Of a stretch of 64,000 nucleotides of DNA, positions 27,822 through 35,794 are shown piece by piece; the first letter of the stretch is position 1; each line of letters opens with the position of its first letter. The notes beneath the pieces were generated by a model. That model did no database searches. It was given only the letters and a program-made list of their open reading frames with translations, and had not been told where the DNA came from. Origin of the DNA: Mycobacterium sp. NBC_00419 (GTDB taxonomy: Bacteria; Actinomycetota; Actinomycetes; Mycobacteriales; Mycobacteriaceae); NCBI RefSeq assembly GCF_036023875.1, contig NZ_CP107931.1, forward strand, positions 4,960,001 to 5,024,000, in the 5' to 3' direction. The translations under genes and the position numbers were made by a program.

Positions 27822-28598
27822 TCAGTTCTTGGCGTCGCCTGCGGCCGCCATCGCGGCGCCCACGATGCCGGCTTCGTTGAGCAGTTCGGCCGCCACTACC
27901 GGGGTGCGGTTCTTCAGAAGCGGGATCCACTTGTCGGCTTTGCGGCTGATCCCGCCACCGGCGATGAACAGGTCAGGCCAGATCAGGTTCTCGACCGCGA
28001 CCAGCACTTTGGTCACCTCTTCGCTCCACCGCTCGTAGCTCCACTCCTTGCGCTCCTTGACCGAGGAGGCGGCGCGGTGCTCGGCTTCCTTGCCCCCGAC
28101 CTCGAGGTGGCCGAACTCGGTATTGGGCAGCAGGACGCCTTTGTGAATGACCGCCGAGCCGATGCCGGTGCCGAAGGTCAACAACACGACGACACCGTTC
28201 TCGGCGCGCCCGGCGCCGTAGCGCTCCTCGGCCAGGCCTGCTGCGTCGGCGTCGTTGAGAACCGTCACCTGCCGGCCGTCCAGGGCGGCGCCGAAGAGCT
28301 CGGCGGCGTTGGCACCGATCCAGGCCTTGTCGACGTTGGCCGCGGTCCGCACCACCCCGTCGACGACGACGCCCGGGTAGGTGACGCCCAGGGGCCCGGT
28401 CCAGCCGAAGTGGTTGACCACCTCGGCGACGGTCTTGGCGACCGCCTCGGGTGTCGCGGGCTGGGGAGTGAGGAGCTTGAAGCGTTCGCCGATGAGTAGT
28501 CCGGTGTCCAGGTCGACGACGCCGCCCTTGACCCCGCTGCCGCCGACGTCGACGCCGAATCCTCGGTTCTGTCCTGGGGCGGTCTCAGTTCCGGTCAT
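27822..28598 (-). CDS. ppgK: Polyphosphate glucokinase
   Basis: PpgK phosphorylates glucose with polyphosphate or ATP. The 258-aa ROK-type kinase has the phosphate motif 'FGVDVGGSGVKGGVVDLDTG', the sugar-binding region 'NDADAAGLAEERYGAG', 'VVLLTFGTGIGSAVIHKGVLLPNTEFGHLEV' and 'LFIAGGGISRKADKWIPLL'. Length agrees with the approximately 265-aa M. tuberculosis enzyme. ATG 28598 has AGGAGC at 8 nt. It is divergent from suhB with only 81 bp between starts, and lies upstream of sigA on the same strand with 176 bp between. Confidence 0.95.
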   Translation of the reverse strand: MTGTETAPGQNRGFGVDVGGSGVKGGVVDLDTGLLIGERFKLLTPQPATPEAVAKTVAEVVNHFGWTGPLGVTYPGVVVDGVVRTAANVDKAWIGANAAELFGAALDGRQVTVLNDADAAGLAEERYGAGRAENGVVVLLTFGTGIGSAVIHKGVLLPNTEFGHLEVGGKEAEHRAASSVKERKEWSYERWSEEVTKVLVAVENLIWPDLFIAGGGISRKADKWIPLLKNRTPVVAAELLNEAGIVGAAMAAAGDAKN

Positions 28599-28679
28599 GG
28601 CTGCTCCTGGGCGAGGCGGGCGGTCTGCGCGATCCACACACTAATGCGTACCCACTGCCGCGTGTGCTGCGATAGCCCG

Positions 28680-29525
28680 GTGAATGACAACACGCCCGAG
28701 CATCTGCGCGCGCTGGCCGAGGCGCTGGCCACCGAGGCGGCGACCTTCGTGCGCCGGCGCCGTGCCGAGGTCTTCGGCGACGCCGCCGATGCCGACCGGG
28801 CCGACGCGGTGCAGTCGAAGAGCACAGCCACCGATCCGGTCACCGTGGTCGACACCGAAACCGAAGCGCTGCTGCGTGATCGGCTCGCCGCTCAGCGGCC
28901 GGGCGATCCGATCCTCGGTGAGGAGGGCGGTGGCCCGCGCGCTGATTTCGGCGGTGCGGTGTGCTGGGTGCTCGACCCCATCGACGGCACGGTGAACTTC
29001 GTCTACGGGATCCCCGCGTACGCGATCTCGATCGGCGCACAGATCGACGGCGAATCAGTGGCCGGCGCGGTTGCCGACGTGGTCAGCGGTGACGTGTATT
29101 CGGCTGCTCGCGGCGGTGGCGCGCACGTGGTGCGCGACGGCCGGCGCAGGGCCCTGCGCTGCCGCCCGGTCAGCGATCTGTCGATGGCGTTGGTGGGCAC
29201 CGGCTTCGGCTATGCCGCGTCCCGCCGCGCCGAGCAGGCGGCGTTGCTGGCCGACATCCTGCCGCTGGTGCGCGATATCCGGCGGGTCGGTTCGGCGTCA
29301 CTGGATCTGTGCATGGTGGCCGAGGGCCGCCTCGATGCCCACTACGAACACGGCCTGCACGTGTGGGACTGGGCGGCCGCCGCCCTGGTGGTCACCGAAG
29401 CCGGCGCCCTGGTGCGGTTCCCCGGTGACGAGGACGGCGCCGTGCTGGTGGCCGCCGCGCCGGGGGTGTTCACGCCGCTGGTCGAGACGCTGGAGCGTTT
29501 CGGGGGACTGCGTGCGCTGGACTGA
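28680..29525 (+). CDS. suhB: Inositol monophosphatase family protein
   Basis: SuhB-type phosphatase that releases inositol from inositol-1-phosphate, a step toward phosphatidylinositol mannosides and mycothiol in mycobacteria. The 281-aa protein has 'GDPILGEEGGG' (metal-binding Glu), 'WVLDPIDGTVNFVYGIPAYAISIG' (DPxDGT motif) and 'HVWDWAAAALVVTEAGA' (WDxxA motif), all the Mg2+ ligands. GTG 28680 is chosen because it fits the M. tuberculosis N-terminus; an in-frame ATG at 28644 would add 12 residues. No clear Shine-Dalgarno is present. Confidence 0.93.
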   Translation: MNDNTPEHLRALAEALATEAATFVRRRRAEVFGDAADADRADAVQSKSTATDPVTVVDTETEALLRDRLAAQRPGDPILGEEGGGPRADFGGAVCWVLDPIDGTVNFVYGIPAYAISIGAQIDGESVAGAVADVVSGDVYSAARGGGAHVVRDGRRRALRCRPVSDLSMALVGTGFGYAASRRAEQAALLADILPLVRDIRRVGSASLDLCMVAEGRLDAHYEHGLHVWDWAAAALVVTEAGALVRFPGDEDGAVLVAAAPGVFTPLVETLERFGGLRALD

Positions 29526-29528
29526 GCG

Positions 29529-30179
29529 TCAGCAGGTTCCGTTATGGATCTTGGCGATCAGGGCCGAGTCCGCCGGTTCGGTGGCGTCCGGGCGCAGCCC
29601 GGCCAGGACGGCGTCGATGTCGTCGCTGTGGGCCAGCGTGGTGAAGTCGGTGCCGATGGCCAGGTCGACGGAGTCGTCCTTGCGGTCGTCCTGGTAGAGC
29701 TCGACGCAGGGGGCGACCAGCCAGACCGCGGCAGCACCGGCCTTGCCGTTGGCGCCGAACCGGATCTGGCCCTGGCAGGTGAGCCGGTCATTGGCGTAGA
29801 CGGGGTCATTGGCCGCGGTCGGCTGCGCGAAACCAATGTCACGCAGCGCTCCGGCCACCTCGCCGGCCTGGCCGCCCTGGCCGCTGGCGTTGAGCACCCG
29901 AACCTTGGCCTCGGCGAGCTTGGCCGGCGCGACGTCGATCAGCGTCGATCGCGAGACCTGCTCACCGAGCTTCGGTGCGGCGGCGTCGGCCGAGGAAGGC
30001 GGCGCGTTGCAGGCCGCGGCTTCACGGACGTCGACCGGGCGGGTCAGGACGACGGCCCACACCAGCGCGGTGATCGCGAACAACACACCCACGGCGATGA
30101 TGCCGGGCAGATAGTTGCGGCGGCGAAACGGGCGACCATGCTTGTCGAAGGCGGTTCCTTCGGTAATTTGAGCGACCAC
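29529..30179 (-). CDS. cei: Cell envelope integrity protein Cei (LytR_C domain)
   Basis: A 216-aa protein, the same length as Rv2700/Cei. A short cytoplasmic N-terminus is followed by one membrane helix ('YLPGIIAVGVLFAITALVWAVVL', about 23-45) and an extracytoplasmic LytR_C domain ('KVRVLNASGQGGQAGEVAGALRDIGF'). Four Cys (CNAPP, LTCQG, APCVEL and the final C) suggest two disulfides. Rv2700 mutants are reported to have a weak envelope and reduced virulence. It is divergent from the DUF4193 gene, sharing a 168-bp region with a CRP-like box. Confidence 0.9.
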   Translation of the reverse strand: MVAQITEGTAFDKHGRPFRRRNYLPGIIAVGVLFAITALVWAVVLTRPVDVREAAACNAPPSSADAAAPKLGEQVSRSTLIDVAPAKLAEAKVRVLNASGQGGQAGEVAGALRDIGFAQPTAANDPVYANDRLTCQGQIRFGANGKAGAAAVWLVAPCVELYQDDRKDDSVDLAIGTDFTTLAHSDDIDAVLAGLRPDATEPADSALIAKIHNGTC

Positions 30180-30243
30180 GGATGCACTCTAGAACCACCT
30201 CGGGCACCTCGGCGGAACACGCCCAACACGGGATATCAATAGA

Positions 30244-30259
30244 CGTGACGTAAATCACA
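30244..30259. promoter_or_regulatory. CRP-like binding site between cei and the DUF4193 gene
   Basis: CGTGA-CGTAAA-TCACA matches the CRP consensus TGTGA-N6-TCACA with one mismatch. It lies 104 bp before the DUF4193 ATG and 65 bp before the cei start. A second TGTGA half-site is at 30271-30275. Mycobacterial Crp (Rv3676 type) is the likely binder; inferred from sequence only. Confidence 0.5.
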
Positions 30260-30347
30260 CTTGAATGCGGTGTGATCTGGGCACGAATCGTTTGGCGGAT
30301 GCGTTCGACGCTGATACAAAGCCTTGCTGAGGTTACGAGGGGACGAG

Positions 30348-30650
30348 ATGGCTACCGATTACGACGCTCCACGGCGTTCAGAGACCGACGAGGTGTCCGA
30401 GGACTCACTCGAGGAGCTCAAGGCACGGCGCAACGAGGCGCAATCAGCTGTCGTCGACGTCGACGAATCAGACACTGCCGAGAACTTCGAACTGCCCGGA
30501 GCCGACCTGTCTGGGGAGGAACTATCGGTCCGGGTCATTCCCAAACAGGCCGACGAGTTCACCTGTTCGAGCTGCTTCCTGGTGCATCACCGCAGCAGGC
30601 TGGCCAGCGAGAAGAACGGCACGATGATCTGCACAGACTGCGCGGCGTAG
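30348..30650 (+). CDS. DUF4193 family protein
   Basis: A 100-aa acidic protein matching Rv2699c in length. The N-terminal 60 residues are charged and probably disordered ('EDSLEELKARRNEAQSAVVD'). The C-terminus has 'EFTCSSCFLVHHRSRLA' and 'ICTDCAA', whose two CxxC pairs should bind zinc. It is abundant and conserved in actinobacteria but has no assigned role. GAGGGGACGAG precedes the ATG. The CRP-like site 104 bp upstream suggests cAMP control. Confidence 0.85.
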   Translation: MATDYDAPRRSETDEVSEDSLEELKARRNEAQSAVVDVDESDTAENFELPGADLSGEELSVRVIPKQADEFTCSSCFLVHHRSRLASEKNGTMICTDCAA

Positions 30651-30658
30651 CCGGACAG

Positions 30659-31135
30659 TCAGCTTCGCAGCGCCGAGAGCACCTTGTCGGGGTGCCGTGC
30701 GCTGACCAACCAGTAGGGCGTGGGGTCGTCGGGGTCGTCGAGGACGAGCAGAACCAGGGGGCCGACCCAACCGCGGTGCAGGACGAACGCCGCCGGGTCG
30801 AGCTGGCGGCCCAGGGCGGCCGACTTGGCGGTGCGGGGAATCTCGGCCGAGCGTGTCACCACCGAGACCGGCAGATGCGCTTGTCCGGCCCACAGTTCGA
30901 CGTCGGGGCCGTCGCCGACCACCCTGACCTCGGTGCGTGACAGCCACAACAACACGCCGACTGCCACCAAGCCGAGCACGGCGTACGGCAACCACGTGGG
31001 CAGCGAGCGCACACCCATCGTGACTTCCTTGGCGATGATCCAGGCCGGCACCAGACCCAGCGGCCACCACCACCACGGCACCCACAGCCGCTCGCGATAA
31101 CGCAGGGTTTGCGAGGTCACACGCGAACCAGACAC
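30659..31135 (-). CDS. DUF3093 family membrane protein
   Basis: A 158-aa protein, Rv2698-like, with two membrane helices after '[19 protein letters not shown]' (the Trp run is a family mark) and a soluble C-terminal domain ending '[36 protein letters not shown]'. Function is unknown. GTG 31135 is used; ATG 31159 is in frame but would lie 1 bp from the divergent dut start, across dut's -10 box. It is convergent with the DUF4193 gene, 8 bp apart. Confidence 0.8.
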   Translation of the reverse strand: MSGSRVTSQTLRYRERLWVPWWWWPLGLVPAWIIAKEVTMGVRSLPTWLPYAVLGLVAVGVLLWLSRTEVRVVGDGPDVELWAGQAHLPVSVVTRSAEIPRTAKSAALGRQLDPAAFVLHRGWVGPLVLLVLDDPDDPTPYWLVSARHPDKVLSALRS

Positions 31136-31146
31136 GGGGCCAAGGG

Positions 31147-31152
31147 TAGTCT
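31147..31152 (+). promoter_or_regulatory. -10 box (TAGTCT) of dut, probably leaderless
   Basis: TAGTCT is followed by 8 nt and the dut GTG. There is no Shine-Dalgarno. The same TAGTCT-N8-GTG arrangement occurs before the APC permease at 35781. Confidence 0.5.
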
Positions 31153-31160
31153 GTGGCATC

Positions 31161-31625
31161 GTGCCGACCAGTCTCGCGGTGGTTCGCCTGGACCGCGATC
31201 TTCCTATGCCCAGCCGTGCCCATGCCGGCGATGCCGGTGTCGATCTGTACTCGGCGCAGGACGTCGACCTGGCGCCGGGGCATCGTGCCCTGGTGGGTAC
31301 CGGGATCGCCGTCGCGATTCCCCACGGCATGGTCGGGCTGGTTCATCCGCGTTCCGGTTTGGCTGCGCGCGTTGGACTTTCGATCGTGAACAGCCCCGGC
31401 ACGATTGATGCGGGCTATCGCGGGGAAATCAAGCTCTCATTGATCAACCTCGACCCGACCACGCCGATCGAGATTCGGCGCGGCGACCGCATCGCCCAGC
31501 TCGTGGTCCAGCGGGTCGAACTACCAGAGCTGGTCGAAGTGGTCTCGTTCGACGAGGCCGGACTGGCAGACACCACCCGTGGCGAGGGCGGCCACGGATC
31601 CTCCGGCGGACATGCGAGTTTGTGA
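31161..31625 (+). CDS. dut: dUTP diphosphatase
   Basis: dUTPase hydrolyses dUTP to dUMP and PPi, keeping uracil out of DNA and supplying dTMP synthesis. The 154-aa trimeric-type enzyme has all five motifs: '[10 protein letters not shown]', 'HPRSGLA', '[14 protein letters not shown]', '[13 protein letters not shown]' and the C-terminal '[12 protein letters not shown]', in which His replaces the usual Phe as in M. tuberculosis. GTG 31161 matches that N-terminus. The stop overlaps the next ATG (TGATG), so the DUF3710 gene is translationally coupled. Confidence 0.96.
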   Translation: MPTSLAVVRLDRDLPMPSRAHAGDAGVDLYSAQDVDLAPGHRALVGTGIAVAIPHGMVGLVHPRSGLAARVGLSIVNSPGTIDAGYRGEIKLSLINLDPTTPIEIRRGDRIAQLVVQRVELPELVEVVSFDEAGLADTTRGEGGHGSSGGHASL

Positions 31626-32404
31626 TGGCATTCGGCAGACGTAAGAACGACGATTCCCGCGACGAGACCCCCGACACGCCGGTGGTGGCCTCCGAATCGC
31701 AGGACGACGACATCGAGGACCTCGAGGAGCTCGACGGCGGGCCCTTCGACATCGAGGACTTCGACAACCCCGACGACGCTGCGGAGGCGCGCCTCGATCT
31801 CGGGTCGGTGCTGATCCCGATGCCGGCGGCTGGTCAGGTTCAGGTGGAACTGAACGAGGGCGGCGTGCCCAGCGCGATCTGGGTCGTCACCCCCAATGGC
31901 CGGTTCACAATCGCCGCCTACGCCGCTCCCAAGACGGCCGGACTGTGGCGCGAGGTCGCCGGTGAACTGGCCGACTCGCTGCGCAAGGACAACGCCCAGG
32001 TGTCCATCCAGGACGGCCCGTGGGGCCGCGAGGTTGTGGGCACCGGCGCCGGTGTCGTGCGGTTCATCGGGGTCGACGGATTCCGGTGGATGATCCGCTG
32101 CGTGGTCAACGGCGGCCCCGAAACCATGGACCGGCTGACCGCCGAGGCGCGGGAAGCGTTGTCCGACACAGTCGTTCGTCGCGGTGAGACCCCGTTGCCG
32201 GTGCGCACACCGCTGCCGGTCCAGCTGCCCGAGCCGATGGCCGAACAGCTTCGTCAGGCTGCCGCCCAGCAGGCGCAGATGGCCGCCGCCCAGCAGGCGC
32301 TGATCCAGCAACAGCAGCAGGCGCAGGGACTTGCGCCCGTCGAGCGGCGCAGTGCGTCGGGTTCGGCGATGCAGCAGCTGCGCAGCACCAGCACCGGCGG
32401 GTAG
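31625..32404 (+). CDS. DUF3710 family protein
   Basis: A 259-aa protein, the same length as Rv2696c. The N-terminal 60 residues are acidic ('DDDIEDLEELDGGPFDIEDF'). The conserved core includes 'LDLGSVLIPMPAAGQVQVEL', 'WGREVVGTGAGVVRFIGVDGFRWMIRCVV' and 'RPGETPLPVRTPLPVQLP'-like repeats near the end, with a Gln-rich tail (about 215-240). Function is unknown. Overlap with dut by one base indicates they share a message, a pairing kept across actinobacteria. Confidence 0.85.
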   Translation: MAFGRRKNDDSRDETPDTPVVASESQDDDIEDLEELDGGPFDIEDFDNPDDAAEARLDLGSVLIPMPAAGQVQVELNEGGVPSAIWVVTPNGRFTIAAYAAPKTAGLWREVAGELADSLRKDNAQVSIQDGPWGREVVGTGAGVVRFIGVDGFRWMIRCVVNGGPETMDRLTAEAREALSDTVVRRGETPLPVRTPLPVQLPEPMAEQLRQAAAQQAQMAAAQQALIQQQQQAQGLAPVERRSASGSAMQQLRSTSTGG

Positions 32405-33109
32405 CTAGCCCGCAGCCTCGTTCAGCGCGTCCAGGCAGGCCGCGCCCAACAGGCTCGGCTGCGGCCCGAATTCATCGAGTGTGACGGTGCGTAGCGCTGC
32501 GCGCGGTGCCGCCGACACCCACTCCAGTGCCACCTCCAGCGGGTGGATCGGGTCGTCGGTGGCACCGACCACTCCCATCGGCACGCCGAGCCGCTCGAAC
32601 TCCGCAGTGGTGGGGGAGACGTAGCGTGCGGCTTCCTCCATCGCCTCAGGTAGCTGCGGCCACTGCGCCAGCCAGCTGCGGGTGAGCTCGTCGGCGAGCC
32701 AGGCCGGACTGGAGTCGCGCATCTGTGCCGTCGTGGCCGCCAGGCCATCGGTGCGCAACTGATGTGCGGTGTGGCGGGCGGCCAGTGCGGCGGCAGCCTG
32801 GTTCGGGTCACCGGTCCACGGCGGCAGTGCTGCCAGCACCGCCACGACGCGCTCGGGGTGCGCCAGCGCCCACGCTGCGGCGACGGCCGCGCCGATGGAC
32901 ACGCCGCCCACCGCGACCGGGCCGTGCCGGGCGGCGTCGTCGAGCGCCCAGAGATAGCCACTGACCAGGCTTTTCGGCTGTGGTGCGACGGCCACTACCA
33001 CCGCACCGGCCCGGTGTAGGGGTGCACTGAAGGCGCGGTAGACGTAGTCGTCGTCGGAGCCGGTTCCGGGCAGCAGAACCGCCGTCACGCCATGCAGAGT
33101 GATCGACAT
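32405..33109 (-). CDS. Alpha/beta hydrolase
   Basis: A 234-aa protein of alpha/beta-hydrolase fold, Rv2695-like. 'VLLPGTGSDDDYVYRAFSAPL' forms the oxyanion region, 'AVGGVSIGAAVAAAWAL' is the nucleophile elbow (GVSIG, GxSxG) and 'VVGATDDPIHPLEVALEW' carries an acid residue and His; the canonical late catalytic His is not obvious. The substrate is unknown. ATG 33109 gives the family length; CACGAT lies 7 nt upstream, a possible weak -10 box for a leaderless start. It is convergent with the DUF3710 gene with no gap. Confidence 0.82.
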   Translation of the reverse strand: MSITLHGVTAVLLPGTGSDDDYVYRAFSAPLHRAGAVVVAVAPQPKSLVSGYLWALDDAARHGPVAVGGVSIGAAVAAAWALAHPERVVAVLAALPPWTGDPNQAAAALAARHTAHQLRTDGLAATTAQMRDSSPAWLADELTRSWLAQWPQLPEAMEEAARYVSPTTAEFERLGVPMGVVGATDDPIHPLEVALEWVSAAPRAALRTVTLDEFGPQPSLLGAACLDALNEAAG

Positions 33110-33227
33110 AGCGGCAATCGTGCCTTGTGTCGATAGAACCGCGTCCGCTCCGGGTATGCCGCGTGGCATTGGGGAACCAACAGGTCTACCGTGACGTTGG
33201 CAGTGTGATCGAACTTCAGGAGAGGCC

Positions 33228-33599
33228 ATGGCTACGGCCGAAGGTTTTGTTCGCCGCATCACGCGTCGGTTGACGGAAGATCCCGAGCAACGCGACGCCG
33301 AGGAGCTGACCGGCGAGGCCGCCAGCACCGGTGCACATCGGGCCGTCGACTGTCGGCGCGGACAAGAAGTCACGATGGTCGGCACGCTGCGCAGCGTGGA
33401 CACCAATGCCAAGGGCTGTGCGGGCGGCGTGCGCGCCGAACTCTTCGACGGCACCGACATCGTCACCTTGGTCTGGCTGGGCCAGCGCCGCATCCCCGGC
33501 ATCGAGTCCGGACGGACCCTGCGGGTACATGGCCGGCTCGGCACCCTGGAGAACGGCGGCAAGGCCATCTACAACCCGCACTACGAGATCCAGCGTTGA
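33228..33599 (+). CDS. OB-fold nucleic-acid-binding domain protein
   Basis: A 123-aa protein, Rv2694c-like. The OB-fold reads 'VDCRRGQEVTMVGTLRSVDTN', 'VRAELFDGTDIVTLVWLGQRRIPGIESGRTLRVHGRLG' and 'GGKAIYNPHYEI', like the anticodon-binding/RecG-wedge type. A role in DNA or RNA binding is likely but unproven. AGGAGAGG precedes ATG 33228. Its stop overlaps the next start (TTGA), so the DUF3159 gene is co-translated. Confidence 0.85.
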   Translation: MATAEGFVRRITRRLTEDPEQRDAEELTGEAASTGAHRAVDCRRGQEVTMVGTLRSVDTNAKGCAGGVRAELFDGTDIVTLVWLGQRRIPGIESGRTLRVHGRLGTLENGGKAIYNPHYEIQR

Positions 33600-34291
33600 G
33601 CGAGGCGCAGGCCACCTCCGAACCCGTGGACGAAGAAGTCAAGAAAACCCCGGCGCAGGCGCTGCTGGCCCAGATGGGCGGCATCAGCGGACTCATCTAC
33701 TCCGCCCTCCCCGTCGCCGTCCTCGTCCCGGTCAACACCGCCTTCGGGCTCGTTCCCGCCATCAGTGCCGCTCTGGGTGTGGCCGCGCTGATCCTGGTGT
33801 GGCGACTGATCCGCCGGGACTCCGTGCAACCCGCCATCTCAGGGTTCATCGGCGTGGGCATCAGCGCCCTGATCGCCTGGATCGTCGGAGCCTCGAAGGG
33901 GTACTTCCTGCTCGGCATCTGGACCTCGCTGCTGTGGGCCACGGTGTTCGCCGCCTCGATCCTGATCCGCCGGCCGGTGGTCGGTTACGTGTGGAGCTGG
34001 ATCAACGGTCATGACCGCGCCTGGCGGCAGAGCAGGCGAGCGGTGTTGGCTTTCGACATCGCCACCTTGACCTGGGTACTGGTGTTCGGCGCCCGCTTCG
34101 TGGTTCAGCATCAGCTCTACGACGCCGACCGGACGGGCTGGCTGGGTGTGGCCCGTATCGCGATGGGCTGGCCGTTGACCGCGGTCGCAGCCCTGGTGAC
34201 CTATTTGGCGATCCGCGTCGCCCAGCGTGCGGTGCACGCCCGGCATGCCGAAGAAGAGGCCGACACCGAGATCGAGCCGGCCGGCGACTGA
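33596..34291 (+). CDS. DUF3159 family membrane protein
   Basis: A 231-aa protein, Rv2693c-like, with about five or six membrane helices: 'GLIYSALPVAVLVPVNTAFGLVPAISAALGVAALILVWRL', 'GFIGVGISALIAWIVG', 'LLGIWTSLLWATVFAASILI' and others. Charged N- and C-terminal tails are cytoplasmic. TTG at 33596 is taken as the start because it overlaps the preceding stop and no nearer ATG or GTG fits before the family region. Function unknown. Confidence 0.82.
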   Translation: MSEAQATSEPVDEEVKKTPAQALLAQMGGISGLIYSALPVAVLVPVNTAFGLVPAISAALGVAALILVWRLIRRDSVQPAISGFIGVGISALIAWIVGASKGYFLLGIWTSLLWATVFAASILIRRPVVGYVWSWINGHDRAWRQSRRAVLAFDIATLTWVLVFGARFVVQHQLYDADRTGWLGVARIAMGWPLTAVAALVTYLAIRVAQRAVHARHAEEEADTEIEPAGD

Positions 34292-34301
34292 AGCGTCAGC
34301 C

Positions 34302-34979
34302 TTAGGATTCCGCGAGCACCGTCGAGCGCAGTTCGCCCTCGACCTCCGGTGCGGCGACGAACAACAACTCGTCACCGCCTTCCAGCGGCTCGTCCGGTTC
34401 GGGCACGATCACCCGCGGACCGCGCAGGATCGTCACCAGCGTCGCGTCGCGCGGCAGGGTCAGCTTGCGCACCGGCCTGCCACCCCAAGGCGTGTCGTCG
34501 GGCAGCGTGATCTCGACGAGGTTGGCGTGGCCTTGGCGGAACTGCATCAGACGCACGAGATCGCCCACCGCGACGGCCTCCTCGACCAGGGAGGCCAGCA
34601 TGCGCGGGGTGGAGACCGCGACGTCGACGCCCCAGGCGCTGTCGAACAGCCACTCGTTGCGCGGGTCGTTGACGCGGGCCACCACCCGCGACACCGCGAA
34701 CTCGGTCTTGGCGAGCAACGAGAGCACCACGTTGGCCTTGTCGTCGCCGGTCGCGGCGATCACCACGTCGAACTCCTCGAGGTGCACCGCCTCGAGGAGG
34801 CTGAGCTCGCACGCGTCACCGAGGCGCCAGTGCGCGGCCGGGATCGCGTCGACGTCGACATGCTCGGCGTTGCGCTCGATCAGGGTGACGTCGTGGTGGT
34901 TGTCCACGAGCTCGCGGGCGATCGAACGACCGACCGCGCCGGCCCCGCCGATCGCGACCTTCAACCGTTTCTCGCCCAT
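34302..34979 (-). CDS. trkA: TrkA-type potassium uptake regulator (CeoC)
   Basis: A 225-aa RCK protein: an N-terminal Rossmann domain ('KVAIGGAGAVGRSIARELVDNHHDVTLIERN') that binds NAD(H) or another nucleotide, then a TrkA-C domain (about 150-225, 'NLVEITLPDDTPWGGRPVRKLTLPRDATLVTILRG'). It gates K+ transport through a separate membrane subunit that is not in this window. ATG 34979 is used; the frame upstream overlaps the next gene. It lies 4 nt after the partner RCK gene, making a two-gene unit as in M. tuberculosis ceoBC. Confidence 0.92.
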   Translation of the reverse strand: MGEKRLKVAIGGAGAVGRSIARELVDNHHDVTLIERNAEHVDVDAIPAAHWRLGDACELSLLEAVHLEEFDVVIAATGDDKANVVLSLLAKTEFAVSRVVARVNDPRNEWLFDSAWGVDVAVSTPRMLASLVEEAVAVGDLVRLMQFRQGHANLVEITLPDDTPWGGRPVRKLTLPRDATLVTILRGPRVIVPEPDEPLEGGDELLFVAAPEVEGELRSTVLAES

Positions 34980-34983
34980 CTGG

Positions 34984-35661
34984 CTAGTGCCCCTCTCCGG
35001 CGTCCGGCCCCGGTGGTAGCGCGGCGATCGCCAGCGCCTCGGCGGCACGCCCGGACACCGCCGCGACGTAGACCTGATCGCCGGCCTGCACGACGGTCTT
35101 GGCTTCGGGCAGGATTCCGGTGCCGAATCGGATCAGGAACGCCACTCGCGCGCCGGTGGCCTCCTCCAGGGTGGTCACCCGGTGACCCACCCACCCTTCG
35201 TGCAGCGAGACTTCCGCGACTGCCACGGTGCCGGTGGGATCGCGCCACTTGGTGGTCTCGGTGTCGCCGACGAGCGCGTTGAGCAGCCGGTCGGTGGTCC
35301 ACGGCACGGTGGCCACCGTGGGGATGCCGAGGCGTTCGTAAACGGCCGCGCGCTTGGCGTCGTAGATGCGGGCCACCACCCGCTTCACGCCGAAGGTCTC
35401 GCGGGCGACTCTCGCGGAGATGATGTTGGAGTTGTCACCGGAGGACACCGCGGCAAAGGCGTCGGCATTCTGAATACCCGCGCGCAGCAACACTTCCCGG
35501 TCAAAGCCCATGCCCTGCACCCGCTCGCCGGAGAACTCCGGGGACAGTCGGTGGAAGGCCGTTCCGTCGCGGTCGATGATTGCGACGTCATGCCCGATCC
35601 GGGATAGCGCGTCGGCCAGCGAGGCGCCTACTCGGCCGCACCCCATCACCACTATCCGCAC
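34984..35661 (-). CDS. trkB: TrkA-type potassium uptake regulator (CeoB)
   Basis: A 225-aa RCK protein with 'RIVVMGCGRVGASLADALSRIGHDVAIIDRD' (GxGxxG Rossmann motif), 'SSGDNSNIISARVARETFGVKRVVARIYD' and a TrkA-C domain near the end. Together with the gene 4 nt downstream it should form the cytosolic ring that controls K+ uptake. The start is GTG 35661 with AGGA about 7 nt upstream. The 133-bp gap to the divergent APC permease must contain both promoters. Confidence 0.92.
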   Translation of the reverse strand: MRIVVMGCGRVGASLADALSRIGHDVAIIDRDGTAFHRLSPEFSGERVQGMGFDREVLLRAGIQNADAFAAVSSGDNSNIISARVARETFGVKRVVARIYDAKRAAVYERLGIPTVATVPWTTDRLLNALVGDTETTKWRDPTGTVAVAEVSLHEGWVGHRVTTLEEATGARVAFLIRFGTGILPEAKTVVQAGDQVYVAAVSGRAAEALAIAALPPGPDAGEGH

Positions 35662-35780
35662 CAGCTGTCCTCTCGGCTACGTCGTGCGTCGGCCCGCCGC
35701 AGCGGGGGCCGGAAAGTGGCTGACCCATGCGTGCGGACAACGACAGTATGGGGAACGCTACAGCCAAACGCCGTTGGGCT

Positions 35781-35786
35781 TAGTCT
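35781..35786 (+). promoter_or_regulatory. -10 box (TAGTCT) of the APC permease, probably leaderless
   Basis: TAGTCT, 8 nt, then GTG at 35795. The hexamer and spacing match the dut promoter. No Shine-Dalgarno is seen. Confidence 0.5.
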
Positions 35787-35794
35787 TGGCACTC

